Source: MFZZ01 sp964582715 (GTDB lineage Bacteria > Patescibacteriota > Microgenomatia > UBA1406 > GWC2-37-13). From it: a stretch of DNA of 64,000 bases. The notes under the pieces are model-generated. The model searched no databases and had not been told where the DNA came from. It was given only the letters and a program-made list of their open reading frames with translations. Numbering within the stretch: the first letter of the stretch is position 1; every line of letters begins with the position of its first letter. The translations under genes were made by a program, and so were the position numbers. The stretch is from assembly GCA_964582715.1 (NCBI GenBank), contig CAZOSM010000002.1:1-64000 (forward strand). The letters run 5' to 3'. Positions 43,171-52,799 of the stretch are shown one piece after another.

Positions 43171-43686
43171 TTATGTGCAGGCACCATCTTGTACTGTAAT
43201 ATTTCCTAAGTTATTCACCCTCACACATTTACTCATACTGTTTGCAGTATTTGTAATGGTGATATTGTGATTGGCTCTGTTGCAGGCATCATTGGTACAT
43301 CCATATGGATAATTAAATTCAATATAATCTGGACTGGTAGCAAGTCCTGTTATAGTAAAAGTAGGGCTCAGACGGATCATGTCAAAAGCTTGTTCCGGAT
43401 CTCCTTGACATATAAATCTCATTCTGTAGCGTGCTGGATTGGAGGTATCGGCTTGCCAGACCTCAACATCATACCTGACAAAAGTTGCACATGTGTTATT
43501 GGGAGAGATGTCTCTTCCAACCGATCTATTTTTGGCTAGTTGCAAGGTTGCCACAAATGTATCTACCTGTTTTTGTAGTTCCTGTGCCTGAATTTGCTTT
43601 GTATAAGTTGTAAAACCAAAACCTACAGAAATTGCCATTATGGCGATCACAATTATAAGCTCAACAAGGGTAAATCCTTTTTGCAT
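43171..43686 (-). CDS. Type IV pilin-like (GspH-type) protein
   Basis: The 171-residue protein begins MQKGFTLVELIIVIAIMAIS with G|FTLVE cleavage motif. It has a GspH/FimT-like region (VDTFVATLQLAKNRSVGRDI) and several cysteines (CATF, CQGD, CTNDAC, CVRVN) that may form disulphides. TACAAT is 6 bases before the ATG, so transcription probably starts at the first codon. Confidence 0.85.
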   Translation of the reverse strand: MQKGFTLVELIIVIAIMAISVGFGFTTYTKQIQAQELQKQVDTFVATLQLAKNRSVGRDISPNNTCATFVRYDVEVWQADTSNPARYRMRFICQGDPEQAFDMIRLSPTFTITGLATSPDYIEFNYPYGCTNDACNRANHNITITNTANSMSKCVRVNNLGNITVQDGACT

Positions 43687-43725
43687 ACATTCATTGTACT
43701 AAAGTGTAAAGAAGAAAATCCAGAG

Positions 43726-44202
43726 TTAATCTACACTTGTCGGAGTTACCACGTAGTCTGGTTCTGCTTCCATTTCTGTCGCAGTGAGGGTATAGGTTGT
43801 GCAATATACTGTTGTATTATTACATGCTGCGCCACCTGGTCCTACAGGAGCGTATACATAATTTATGACATTAGTTGATGTGCTAGACGGATCAACAGGC
43901 ATTGATTCCATATATGTCGGCACTAATGCTGGGTAAGTATAAGTGGGGTTTGAGCCAGTTAGATATCTCTGACCTCCACCAGTAGTTGCTGTACGTGGAT
44001 AATATCCTTCAATATTATTACTTCGATAAAATTCAAGAGCTGCTTTAATCTGTTGAAGGTCTGTTTTACGCCTTGTGTCTCGGGCGCGTTCTGCATTACC
44101 CGTAATAGATAAAGCCACACCACCAGTTAAGATACCAATGACTGTAATAACAACAATAAGCTCAACGAGGGTAAATGCTTTATTATTTTTAAGGAAAGAC
44201 AT
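43726..44202 (-). CDS. Type IV pilin-like (prepilin) protein
   Basis: The 158-residue protein starts MSFLKNNKAFTLVELIVVIT; the cleavage site here has alanine (A|FTLVE) in place of glycine, which some peptidases accept. The signature RKTDLQQIKAALEFYRSNN follows the helix, as in major-type pilins. A TATAGA box lies 7 bases before the ATG. It is the first prepilin of the minus-strand group. Confidence 0.85.
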   Translation of the reverse strand: MSFLKNNKAFTLVELIVVITVIGILTGGVALSITGNAERARDTRRKTDLQQIKAALEFYRSNNIEGYYPRTATTGGGQRYLTGSNPTYTYPALVPTYMESMPVDPSSTSTNVINYVYAPVGPGGAACNNTTVYCTTYTLTATEMEAEPDYVVTPTSVD

Positions 44203-44242
44203 AATTTATTCTATACAGATAGAGGAACGATTGACAAGAGGA

Positions 44243-44893
44243 TTATGCTTTTTTTGACTTGATGATTGATATAAGTAAATTATCAATCGTAAGTTGAGGG
44301 CTTAAGTTATTGTTTTCAAGTTTATAAAGAAGATGAAAAGCCAGCTTAAGTTGTTCTGCTGAATTCTTCATACTGGTAGTTAGTTGTTCGCGCATTAACT
44401 GTAAAAAGATTCTGAGCAATATACTTGCTTCTTCTTTAGAAGTAACCGTAAATACTGGATGAGCTAAATAACGAACTGACGGATCTTTTAAAAAAGAGTT
44501 AATGGTATCTGCTGTATTTTCATCGATAAGTGTTTGTTCCTGCTCAAGTTGTATTACGCGAGAACGAGAGATAATCGTTGGGATTATATTGTGGATGCGC
44601 TCAACAATCATAATAAATTGATTATTCTTATTGTATTCTTCAAGAATCTTTAAAAGAGCATTTTGTGCTTCTAATGTCGCAGTATCAAATGAATTTAGAA
44701 TAATAAGGCGCGGTTTGGAAACGGTAATTGATAATTCTTTTCTTAATTCACGTACCTGACCTATGCTGATAGATGTCTTTTCTGGGTCAACCACCTGTTG
44801 CTGTATATCGGTGAACTGTTGATTTTCTTTTAGGTCTGAAATATAGGATTCTATCGATTTTTGATTGTTTGAAACTAAAATTGTTGGGAACAT
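44243..44893 (-). CDS. holB: DNA polymerase III delta-prime-like clamp-loader subunit
   Basis: About 216 residues from ATG 44893 (MFPTILVSNNQKSIESYISD). The frame runs on upstream to 45142, but TATAAC 6 bases before 44893 places the start here. It has LIILNSFDTATLEAQNALLKILEE, IIPTIISRSRVIQLE (arginine-finger-type SRS), so it is an AAA+ delta' homologue. The P-loop region is missing, as in delta' forms that do not hydrolyse ATP. It is shorter than the roughly 330 residues of typical HolB. It would help load the sliding clamp. Confidence 0.78.
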   Translation of the reverse strand: MFPTILVSNNQKSIESYISDLKENQQFTDIQQQVVDPEKTSISIGQVRELRKELSITVSKPRLIILNSFDTATLEAQNALLKILEEYNKNNQFIMIVERIHNIIPTIISRSRVIQLEQEQTLIDENTADTINSFLKDPSVRYLAHPVFTVTSKEEASILLRIFLQLMREQLTTSMKNSAEQLKLAFHLLYKLENNNLSPQLTIDNLLISIIKSKKA

Positions 44894-44945
44894 ATGAGGG
44901 TTATAACAGTTGCATTTTATCATAAATAACCCTATATTGAGAGAT
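44894..44945. promoter_or_regulatory. Divergent leaderless promoters of holB-like and pilB
   Basis: The 52-base gap has TATATT (44933-44938) 7 bases before the pilB ATG, and on the other strand TATAAC 6 bases before the holB-like ATG. Both starts appear leaderless. Confidence 0.7.
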
Positions 44946-46658
44946 ATGGAGTTTGATCCGAAGCAGTTGCTACAAAAGCTTATAGACAAGAATATTCTTA
45001 CGCCAGAAACTGCAAAAAAAATGGAGCAGGAAGCTCTTGTAAAAAAGATCCCTGTGGACCAATATATGCAGACATATGGTGAAATTAAGGCAGAAGATAT
45101 CTTGCGGGTTAAAGCAGAATTGCTCAATGTCCCATATGTCAATATCGCCTCGACACCTGTAGATCCACAGGCGCTTACTTATGTGCCCAAGCAGATTGCA
45201 GAACAGAATCATATTATTCCATATTTATTTGACGCTGCCAACAAACAACTATATGTTGCTACATCTAACCCACTCAATATTTCTGCAATAGAATACTTAA
45301 CTGCAAAAAGAGAGATAAAGATTGTTCCCGTGCTCGCTTCTGAAACAGATATTATGAAGGCAATGAATGTGGCATATAGCCTTAATTTATCTCCAATGGT
45401 GAAAGAGGCTGTTGCAGATATTTCCAGCATAGAAGCTCCTATAGAAACTCTTAATAGCAGTAATGAATTTAATTCAGCACCAATTGCTAAAATCGTAAAC
45501 ACCATTGTGGAATTTGGTATCAAAAGCCGTGCCTCAGATATTCATATTGAGCCACAAGACAATAAAACGCGGGTTAGATACCGTATTGACGGTATTCTCA
45601 TGGAAAAATTATCTCTCCCTCGGAGTATTCATGATTCACTTGTGTCAAGGATAAAGATTTTAGGTGGCATGAAGATTGATGAAAAGCGTATTCCACAAGA
45701 TGGTCGTTTTCACTATAAATTAAATGAAGAAGAAGTAGATTTGCGTGTGTCATCTCTCCCCACCGTGCATGGTGAAAAGATCGTAACTCGTCTTCTCAGA
45801 AAAACAGGAGGTTTACCACCATTGCATGAACTCGGGTTAGATGGGGTACAGCTCAAACGTTTCGAAGAAGGTATTGCACGTTCTTACGGCATTGTATTGG
45901 TGACCGGACCAACCGGATCGGGTAAAACAACCACCTTATACTCTGTTCTAAGTAGATTAAATACAAAAGCAGTTAACATTGTAACTCTAGAAGATCCTGT
46001 TGAGTATCAAATAGAAGGAATTAATCAGGTACAGATTAACCCACAAGCAGGTTTGTCCTTTGCAAGTGGTCTGAAGTCTTTTTTACGACAGGATCCAAAC
46101 ATTATTCTGGTGGGTGAAATCCGTGATAAAGAAACAACTCAACTCGCCATTCAGGCTGCACTTACAGGTCATTTAGTCTTCTCAACACTGCACACCAATG
46201 ATTCTGCAACTGCAATCCCACGTATGATCGATTTAGGTGGAGAACCGTTCCTTATAGCTTCTGTATTAAGTACCATCATGGGACAACGTATTGTGAGAAA
46301 AGTCTGTCCGACCTGTAAAGAACTATATGAACCATCTCCAGAAATTACTGCGTCAGTAAAGGCTATCCTGGGAAATCTACTACCAAAACAGTTTATAGAT
46401 GGGGCACCAATACGATTAGCACGAGGAAAAGGTTGTGATGAATGTAACCATTCAGGATATTTAGGTAGAATTGGTATTTTTGAGATCTTACGAGGATCTC
46501 CTGCTGTGAATAAGCTTGTTATGGAAGAAGCTTCATCACAAGAGATAGAAACACAAGCCCGAAATGAAGGCATGGCTCTTATGAAACAGGATGGTTATTT
46601 AAAAGCTTTGGCAGGTCTCACCACCATTGATGAGGTAATGAGAGTAACAGAAGCATAA
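44946..46658 (+). CDS. pilB: Type IV pilus assembly ATPase PilB
   Basis: About 570 residues from ATG 44946 (MEFDPKQLLQKLIDKNILTP); an upstream ATG at 44910 is in frame but would extend through the promoter. The N-terminal T2SSE domain (about 1-150) is followed by Walker A GPTGSGKTTTLYS, the Asp box (VEYQIEGINQVQINPQAG), the His box (STLHTNDSATA), and a four-cysteine zinc site CPTC and CDEC. It drives pilus extension in the cytosol, next to PilC. TATATT is 7 bases before the ATG. Confidence 0.94.
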   Translation: MEFDPKQLLQKLIDKNILTPETAKKMEQEALVKKIPVDQYMQTYGEIKAEDILRVKAELLNVPYVNIASTPVDPQALTYVPKQIAEQNHIIPYLFDAANKQLYVATSNPLNISAIEYLTAKREIKIVPVLASETDIMKAMNVAYSLNLSPMVKEAVADISSIEAPIETLNSSNEFNSAPIAKIVNTIVEFGIKSRASDIHIEPQDNKTRVRYRIDGILMEKLSLPRSIHDSLVSRIKILGGMKIDEKRIPQDGRFHYKLNEEEVDLRVSSLPTVHGEKIVTRLLRKTGGLPPLHELGLDGVQLKRFEEGIARSYGIVLVTGPTGSGKTTTLYSVLSRLNTKAVNIVTLEDPVEYQIEGINQVQINPQAGLSFASGLKSFLRQDPNIILVGEIRDKETTQLAIQAALTGHLVFSTLHTNDSATAIPRMIDLGGEPFLIASVLSTIMGQRIVRKVCPTCKELYEPSPEITASVKAILGNLLPKQFIDGAPIRLARGKGCDECNHSGYLGRIGIFEILRGSPAVNKLVMEEASSQEIETQARNEGMALMKQDGYLKALAGLTTIDEVMRVTEA

Positions 46659-46700
46659 TTTCTCTGAGTTTTCTTTATTAATTTTGATTACAATGAAGAT

Positions 46701-47753
46701 ATGGATATTGTTGAATTATTTAAAGTAGCCGCTGAAAAGCGCGCATCAGATCTTCATATAGTTACTGGGTATTATCCTACAATCCGTGTAAACGATAAGT
46801 TGATTCAACTAAAAACGTATAAAGAACTCGGTCCTGAAATTTCAAAAGAAATGCTTCTCAAACTTCTGTCCCCAGAGCAAAGAGATGAGTTTGAAACAAA
46901 TAAGGAAATAGATTTTAGTTATGAATGGACCGAATTTAGGTACCGTGTAAACTATTACCACAGCAGAGGAGCAATGGCAGCTGCGTTCCGTACTATTCCT
47001 CAAAAAATTCCGACAATTGAGGAACTTTCTTTACCAGCAACACTACACAAATTTGCTCAGATGAGAGAAGGTCTTGTATTGCTTACCGGGCCAACAGGTG
47101 AAGGTAAATCTACTACTATCGCTTCTATTCTCAATGAAGTAAATATGAATCAAGAGAAACATATTATCACAATAGAAGATCCAATTGAGTATATTTATCC
47201 AAAATCAAAATCCATTATCTCTCAGCGTGAACTCCATGGAGACACACATTCCTGGGCAAAAGCACTTCGGTCCGTGCTTCGTGAAGATCCTGATGTAGTT
47301 CTTATCGGAGAAATGCGAGACTTTGATACCATTCAGGCTGCTATGACCATTGCAGAAACAGGGCACTTGGTCTTTTCAACTTTACACACAGGAAGTACTC
47401 CAGATGCTATTAACCGTATTGTAGATGTATTCCCGGCAAACCAACAGAACCAGATTCGTCATCAGCTTGCTTCTGTATTAAAAGGTGTTGTTTCTCAGAG
47501 ACTCATTCCACATATTAGTGGAACATCTCGTGTGCCTGCCCTGGAAATATTATTGAATGCTCCTGCTGTTTCTTCACTTATCCGTGAAGGAAAAGTTTAT
47601 ATGCTCGATAATGTACTAGCAACTGCTGAAGACCAAGAGATGATTCTCTTTGAAAAGTATATGGCTATGCTTTACCGTCAAAACCTCATTTCCCGGGAGG
47701 TTGCACATGCATATGCCCTCCGTACAAATGAAGTGAAAAAGTTTGTGACATAA
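46701..47753 (+). CDS. pilT: Type IV pilus retraction ATPase PilT
   Basis: The 350-residue protein has Walker A GPTGEGKSTTIAS, LREDPDVVLIGEMRD (Walker B), and AETGHLVFSTLHTGSTPDAI (His box), all PilT signatures. It powers pilus retraction. TACAAT is 6 bases before the ATG, so expression is probably leaderless and separate from pilB. A gap of 42 bases separates it from pilB; pilC follows 4 bases later. Confidence 0.94.
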   Translation: MDIVELFKVAAEKRASDLHIVTGYYPTIRVNDKLIQLKTYKELGPEISKEMLLKLLSPEQRDEFETNKEIDFSYEWTEFRYRVNYYHSRGAMAAAFRTIPQKIPTIEELSLPATLHKFAQMREGLVLLTGPTGEGKSTTIASILNEVNMNQEKHIITIEDPIEYIYPKSKSIISQRELHGDTHSWAKALRSVLREDPDVVLIGEMRDFDTIQAAMTIAETGHLVFSTLHTGSTPDAINRIVDVFPANQQNQIRHQLASVLKGVVSQRLIPHISGTSRVPALEILLNAPAVSSLIREGKVYMLDNVLATAEDQEMILFEKYMAMLYRQNLISREVAHAYALRTNEVKKFVT

Positions 47754-47757
47754 GACT

Positions 47758-48960
47758 ATGCAGTTTCAATATAAAGCTCTTCTTAACAATAAGCCTGTAA
47801 AAGGAACACTTGAGGCAGAGACAGAGAAAGAGATAAGAGATTATCTTAAACAGAATGGCTATTTTACACTTGAAATTAAAGAAATTAAACCAACAGAGTT
47901 AACTTCTATTGGGTCTCTACTTGCGCGTGTTTCCTTTAGCGATATTACTTACATGACAAGGCAACTCGCCATTATGTTAAATGCAGGTCTTACCATTATT
48001 GACTCCATAGAAATTCTTCAAAAACAAGCATCTAAAACTTCTGTAAGAAACATGCTCACAGATATAGATAAAAATATTCGTGAAGGTAAAAACTTTTCTG
48101 CAGCTTTACAGAAATATCCCAATTATTTTAGTGCTTTTTATATTGCACTTGTAAAATCGGGTGAGGCATCAGGTAAACTTGATATGATTTTATCTAAGCT
48201 GGCTGAAAATCTTGAATTTCAGAGGGCATTTAAGTCAAAAATACGCAATGCACTTATCTATCCAATTGTCATTATATTCGCTATGATTGGCATGATTTTT
48301 GTTATTATGACTTTTGTTGTACCGCGTCTTACAGAACTATATGAAAGTATGGATGTTGAACTCTCTGGATCTACTCAACTGCTTATTAATATTTCTAGCT
48401 TTTTGGAAAACTACTGGTATTTTGTGATAGCGGGAGCAGTAGCACTCGGTATCGCATTTCAACGTTTTATTAAGTCTCCCTCCGGTAAAACTTTATTTGA
48501 CACGTATGTACTGCATGTTCCTATATTTGGAAAGATTATTATTACTGCGGCTCTTGTAGACGCAACAAGAACTATGTCCATCCTGATTGGTTCTGGTGTT
48601 CCCATTCTGGACGCTTTAAGTATTGTGACAGAAGTAAACACTAATGAAGTTTTTAAGAAAGCATTTATACGTATCAAAGAAAAAGTAGAGAAAGGGCTTT
48701 CAATTGGAACTGCAATGTCTAATGAAAAAATCTTCCCAGAATCGCTTGTGCAGATGACCATTGTAGGTGAACAAACAGGGCACTTAGATGAGACACTTGA
48801 TAAGGTATCTGGATATTACCAATCGGAAACAGAGCTTGCTGTTAAAGCGATGCTCACACTTATTGAACCAATGATTTTGGTAGTCCTTGGTGTGACTGTA
48901 GGTTTTATTGTTATGGCAGTCATAACACCAATCTTTAGTTTGACGAGTTCTTTACAATAA
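47758..48960 (+). CDS. pilC: Type IV pilus platform protein PilC
   Basis: The 400-residue GspF-type protein has two GspF domains with GLTIIDSIEILQKQA and the second one SGVPILDALSIVTE; three membrane helices (about 165-190, 215-240 and 375-395). It is the inner-membrane platform that PilB and PilT act on. It starts 4 bases after pilT stop. Confidence 0.93.
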   Translation: MQFQYKALLNNKPVKGTLEAETEKEIRDYLKQNGYFTLEIKEIKPTELTSIGSLLARVSFSDITYMTRQLAIMLNAGLTIIDSIEILQKQASKTSVRNMLTDIDKNIREGKNFSAALQKYPNYFSAFYIALVKSGEASGKLDMILSKLAENLEFQRAFKSKIRNALIYPIVIIFAMIGMIFVIMTFVVPRLTELYESMDVELSGSTQLLINISSFLENYWYFVIAGAVALGIAFQRFIKSPSGKTLFDTYVLHVPIFGKIIITAALVDATRTMSILIGSGVPILDALSIVTEVNTNEVFKKAFIRIKEKVEKGLSIGTAMSNEKIFPESLVQMTIVGEQTGHLDETLDKVSGYYQSETELAVKAMLTLIEPMILVVLGVTVGFIVMAVITPIFSLTSSLQ

Positions 48961-48971
48961 GAAACTTACTA

Positions 48972-49001
48972 TTGACATCGTCTAAAGGAAATTTGTATAT
49001 T
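48972..49001 (+). promoter_or_regulatory. Strong promoter of the major-pilin-like gene
   Basis: TTGACA (48972-48977) and TATATT (48996-49001) are 18 bases apart, the best sigma-70 type site near the pilus genes. It gives a leader of about 30 bases, fitting a highly expressed pilin. Confidence 0.75.
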
Positions 49002-49038
49002 TAAAATAAGCTATACATTATTATTTATTCATAAACAT

Positions 49039-49632
49039 ATGACAACATTTACCAAAAAAGCTTTTACCCTTATCGAACTTCTGATCGTTATTGGTATCAT
49101 TGCTCTTCTTGCAGTTACAGTGTTACTCGCTCTTAATCCAGCAGAAGCACAGAAAAAGAATCGTGATGCAAAGCGAGTAAGAGATGCTTCTAACATTGAG
49201 GCAATTCTCGTTCAGCTCATCGACTCAAACGCTACAATCCCAACAAGTACTGGTGCAATTGGGAGTACTACTGGAGCCAATTCCTCTACAGTAACTGGTT
49301 CTACCAGTCAACCTTGTAACTCAAACTGGTTAACAACCGGGTTTACAGCCGGTACGGATCTTTGTACATATGCTCAGACTATCCCAATTGATCCACAAAA
49401 TGGTTTAACAAGACAATATTGGGGATGTCCAACTGGAACACCAGGTTGTACTGTTGCTCAAATGGCAAACCAGAATGCTACTGCTCAATATAGAGTAAGA
49501 GTAGTGGGGAGTACATACGAAATTAACGTACGTCAAGAATCTCGAGATAATGCAGAAAAATTAAGAGGAGATGGAGGGAACTCAAACAGCTGGTTTGAAG
49601 CAGGTTCTGACAGAACTCTCTTAGGTGAGTGA
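49039..49632 (+). CDS. Type IV pilin-like protein, probable major pilin
   Basis: The 197-residue protein begins MTTFTKKAFTLIELLIVIGI, with A|FTLIE cleavage, then AEAQKKNRDAKRVRDASNI at the end of the long helix. The rest is Ser/Thr/Gly-rich with three or four cysteines. A strong promoter and terminator flank it as a single-gene unit, placed right after pilC. These point to the main pilin. Ser/Thr content makes glycosylation plausible. Confidence 0.87.
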   Translation: MTTFTKKAFTLIELLIVIGIIALLAVTVLLALNPAEAQKKNRDAKRVRDASNIEAILVQLIDSNATIPTSTGAIGSTTGANSSTVTGSTSQPCNSNWLTTGFTAGTDLCTYAQTIPIDPQNGLTRQYWGCPTGTPGCTVAQMANQNATAQYRVRVVGSTYEINVRQESRDNAEKLRGDGGNSNSWFEAGSDRTLLGE

Positions 49633-49654
49633 TAACTAATCATTACTAATAAAA

Positions 49655-49680
49655 ACGGACTCTACGGAGTCCGTTTTTTT
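49655..49680 (+). terminator. Strong intrinsic terminator
   Basis: ACGGACTC and GAGTCCGT form an 8-base stem around TACG, followed by seven T's. The leading A-run makes it work for the convergent gene at 49686 as well. Confidence 0.9.
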
Positions 49681-49685
49681 ATGTC

Positions 49686-51713
49686 TTAACTCCCAACTAG
49701 CATCTCAGCCAATAGCTCTTGCGCTTCAATGTAGTTTGGTCGCATATCAATGACTGTTCTTATTTCTTCAAGAGCACGACCATAATATAACGATGACTTT
49801 TCTGAGTTGTCTACTTCCTGGCTTGCCAGCCAATTAAAGAGAGCAAGTGTATATCTGCTTTGGACATCAGTTGGCGCGATTGATACTACTTCTTCAAACG
49901 CAACAAGTGCTTTCTGCAAATCGTCTTCTGATTGGTTAATCTGGTAGAAAAGATAATAATTTTTACCTCTTGTACGCCAATAAAGCAGATTGTGTGGTGC
50001 TTGCTCCAAAGTTCGCAAATTTGCTACATCCGCAAGCATAATATATCTGTTTGCTCGTTCTTGATCTTCTGTGAATGAGTAAAGAAATGCAATATTTGCT
50101 AATGTGTAGGAAAGTTTATCTTCATACACATGCTCGTACCTTTTTTTCCTTGCCTCGTCTAGCAAAAGGAGAGCATCTTCATACTCGTTAATATTCATAA
50201 GGTTTCTTGCTTTTGCATAGGCAATATCTGCAGTATAGTAATTATAGAGATACCATCCACCACTACAAAATAGGATAAATACTCCAATAAGCAGTATCTT
50301 TCTTACATGAGAAGCATGCTGTAAAACAAATGTTCTATAGTCTGTTTGTTTTTTCATAAGGACAACAACACACGCCGGAGTAAGATAAAACAATATCTGG
50401 ATTGTTGAAACAGAGAATCCAAAAAAGTTAGTAACTAAAATCGTGATGTATCCGAGCATAAGAGAAGCTACCAGAATCATATCTTTATTCTCATTTTCTG
50501 ATTTGTAGTAACGCCAGAACAAAATAAAAGTAGCAATGATTAGAAGCATATATGCAGAAAGTCCTACAAAACCAGTTGTTGCAAAATAGTTTAGGTACTC
50601 ATTATGTGCTTTGTTATAAATAAAGTCCCACTCTGAGGTAAGGTTATGTGCTGCTGGCCTCGTAAAGTAATAGGCGTAGGCAAAGGTTTCTGTCCCTGAG
50701 CCAAAATAAGGATACATAAGTCCTAAGTCAATCGCTCCTTTCCACACTACTTTTCTAATATCAAATGAGTCTGTAATGGTGGTTGTTTCTGTAGGTAATG
50801 CAAAGAAATTTTGGATATACCCCGTTCTCCATCCAATAAAAAATGAAATACATATGAGCGCCACGAAAGAAAGTATTGCAATCTCTTCTGTTTTCCGTTT
50901 GAGATGTAATCTTTTCCCACCAAACATAAGTGCACCAAGGATAACCGAAACAACTACTGCAAGAATCGAAGAACGGGATTTAGTAAGAAATAATGCCCAG
51001 ACATTCAAGACTATATAACTTGTGTAGGCAAGTGCGATTGGACTTGTTAGGGAGTTTTTTATAGCTTTGATATTATCTCTAAAAATAGTTTTATACAGAA
51101 AATACACCCCAATGAATACATGAAATGCAAGATACGCTCCAAGCCAGTTGGGTTGTCCAATGGTAGAAAACATTCGCTCAGCAGGGTCAAACTGTGCGGT
51201 CCAGCAACTATTCGATAGATTACCAGTAAATATATAACACGAAAAATCTAAACCAATAGCAGCAAGAAGTCCCCAGACTATAACAATAAGAGAAGAGAGT
51301 AATGAGAACTGCAACATTCTAATGACTTGATCCTTTTTAAGCACTTGTATAAAGACAAAAAAAAGAATTATATAAGCAGCAATAGAAACAAGTCCACCAT
51401 TCCACCTACCATAATATCCAAAAAGAGAGGTCAATACATCTATTGAGTAAATGGTAGAAAGAAGTTGGCTGATAAAAAAGAGTAGGAGGATAATAGTAAA
51501 GAATGATGATATAAACTTTTCCGGTTTTATGACCAGTTGTGCAAGGTATAAACATCCGACTATAAGGGCCGTTACATAAATCAGCATCATTTTATTAAAC
51601 TCAAATATCTCAGAAGTTACCGAATTCATGACAAGTGGAGCAAAGAAAACAAGTAGATAATAGAAAAAAGGGATATAATGGGAAAACGATAATTTCTTCT
51701 TTAACAATTTCAT
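49686..51713 (-). CDS. Wzy/O-antigen-ligase-like membrane protein with C-terminal TPR region
   Basis: The 675-residue protein has about 11-12 predicted helices in residues about 10-480, with the Wzy_C-type loop around YPYFGSGTETFAYAYYF and NKAHNEYLNYFATTGFVGL. The C-terminal 190 residues are TPR-like helical repeats (EYEDALLLLDEARK and related). The family includes O-antigen ligases and PglL-type oligosaccharyltransferases that transfer lipid-linked glycan to pilins. A location among pilin genes suggests protein glycosylation, which is inference. Confidence 0.84.
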   Translation of the reverse strand: MKLLKKKLSFSHYIPFFYYLLVFFAPLVMNSVTSEIFEFNKMMLIYVTALIVGCLYLAQLVIKPEKFISSFFTIILLLFFISQLLSTIYSIDVLTSLFGYYGRWNGGLVSIAAYIILFFVFIQVLKKDQVIRMLQFSLLSSLIVIVWGLLAAIGLDFSCYIFTGNLSNSCWTAQFDPAERMFSTIGQPNWLGAYLAFHVFIGVYFLYKTIFRDNIKAIKNSLTSPIALAYTSYIVLNVWALFLTKSRSSILAVVVSVILGALMFGGKRLHLKRKTEEIAILSFVALICISFFIGWRTGYIQNFFALPTETTTITDSFDIRKVVWKGAIDLGLMYPYFGSGTETFAYAYYFTRPAAHNLTSEWDFIYNKAHNEYLNYFATTGFVGLSAYMLLIIATFILFWRYYKSENENKDMILVASLMLGYITILVTNFFGFSVSTIQILFYLTPACVVVLMKKQTDYRTFVLQHASHVRKILLIGVFILFCSGGWYLYNYYTADIAYAKARNLMNINEYEDALLLLDEARKKRYEHVYEDKLSYTLANIAFLYSFTEDQERANRYIMLADVANLRTLEQAPHNLLYWRTRGKNYYLFYQINQSEDDLQKALVAFEEVVSIAPTDVQSRYTLALFNWLASQEVDNSEKSSLYYGRALEEIRTVIDMRPNYIEAQELLAEMLVGS

Positions 51714-51738
51714 ATTTAGATAGTATTATTATAACAAC

Positions 51739-52797
51739 ATGGATTCTATATTTAATAAAATAAAAAAATTCAATCTTCCTTTTTTAAATTCATTTAAAGC
51801 TTACTTTGATTTAGGCACTACCAATTCACGAATTGCGGTAAAAAATAAAGGAGTAGTCCTGCGAGAGCCTTCATATCTTGGTTACAATGCAAAAATAAAG
51901 GAGTATATATTTTTTGGGCAGGAAGCTAAAACAATAGTCGGTAAAACACCAGATTTTATTCAGATTATTCGTCCTGTTGTAAATGGAATCTTATATGATT
52001 TTGATGCAGAAGTAGCTTTCCTTAATAATGTTATTCAAAAATCTGTTAAACCGTATCTTGCAGAATATAAAATTATCAAGCCACCAATTCAAGGGCTTAC
52101 TGCAGTACCCTCAATTGCAACAGAAATTGAACAAAAAGCAATGGAAGAAGTCTTACTGAAGTCCGAATGTAACGATGTAATTGTTATCGAAAGGGCGCTG
52201 GCCACAGCAGCAGGGTGTGGCTACGATATATTCTCTCATGAACCTCATTTTGTAATCGACTTGGGCGGTGGCTTGTTTGAGCTTAGTATTATTAGCGGTG
52301 GAGGGGTAGTATCTCAACGGTCACTGAAGTCTGCAGGTGAAAATATGGATAAGCTCATTGGTAATTATACCTATCTTAAACATGGTATTGTACTAGGAGA
52401 AGCTACCTGCGAAGATCTCAAGATAAAGCTTCTTAATTTTACAGATGAAGAAAAAACAATTAATGTACGAGGAAAATCGTTGGAGACAGGTCTTCCTAAA
52501 ACTATTAAGTTGAAGTCTTCTGATATCAGAGAAGCACTCATGAGCCAATTCCACCATGTAGTAGACGCAGCAAAAGAAATTATTGAGCTATCACCACCAG
52601 AGGTTGCAGATGCTGTCTTTAAAAATGGTATTGCACTTACCGGTAATATGGCCGCCGTACCTGGTATTGACCAATTTTTTACACAAGAGCTACAAATAGA
52701 TACGTTTGTTGTAGAACACTTTACCGATGCCACGATATATGGTTTAATGAAGTTAGATAAAGATCCAGAAACTATTTATAAGCTGGTTGGGCAATAA
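51739..52797 (+). CDS. MreB-like actin homologue
   Basis: The 352-residue protein has the actin phosphate-1 motif DLGTTNSRIAV (about 24-34) and phosphate-2 motif IDLGGGLFELSII, with ALTGNMAAVPGID near the C-terminus, matching MreB/Mbl. It lacks an obvious FtsA or PilM signature. It might guide cell-wall synthesis or position the pilus, since it is flanked by pilins and not by mreC/D. TATTAT lies 9 bases before the ATG. Confidence 0.85.
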   Translation: MDSIFNKIKKFNLPFLNSFKAYFDLGTTNSRIAVKNKGVVLREPSYLGYNAKIKEYIFFGQEAKTIVGKTPDFIQIIRPVVNGILYDFDAEVAFLNNVIQKSVKPYLAEYKIIKPPIQGLTAVPSIATEIEQKAMEEVLLKSECNDVIVIERALATAAGCGYDIFSHEPHFVIDLGGGLFELSIISGGGVVSQRSLKSAGENMDKLIGNYTYLKHGIVLGEATCEDLKIKLLNFTDEEKTINVRGKSLETGLPKTIKLKSSDIREALMSQFHHVVDAAKEIIELSPPEVADAVFKNGIALTGNMAAVPGIDQFFTQELQIDTFVVEHFTDATIYGLMKLDKDPETIYKLVGQ

Positions 52798-52799
52798 TT

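Noticed and set aside
44894..45142. Long N-terminal extension of the holB-like frame up to 45142.
   Set aside because: The extension lies over pilB coding sequence, reads as low-quality sequence, and the leaderless -10 box fits the 44893 start.
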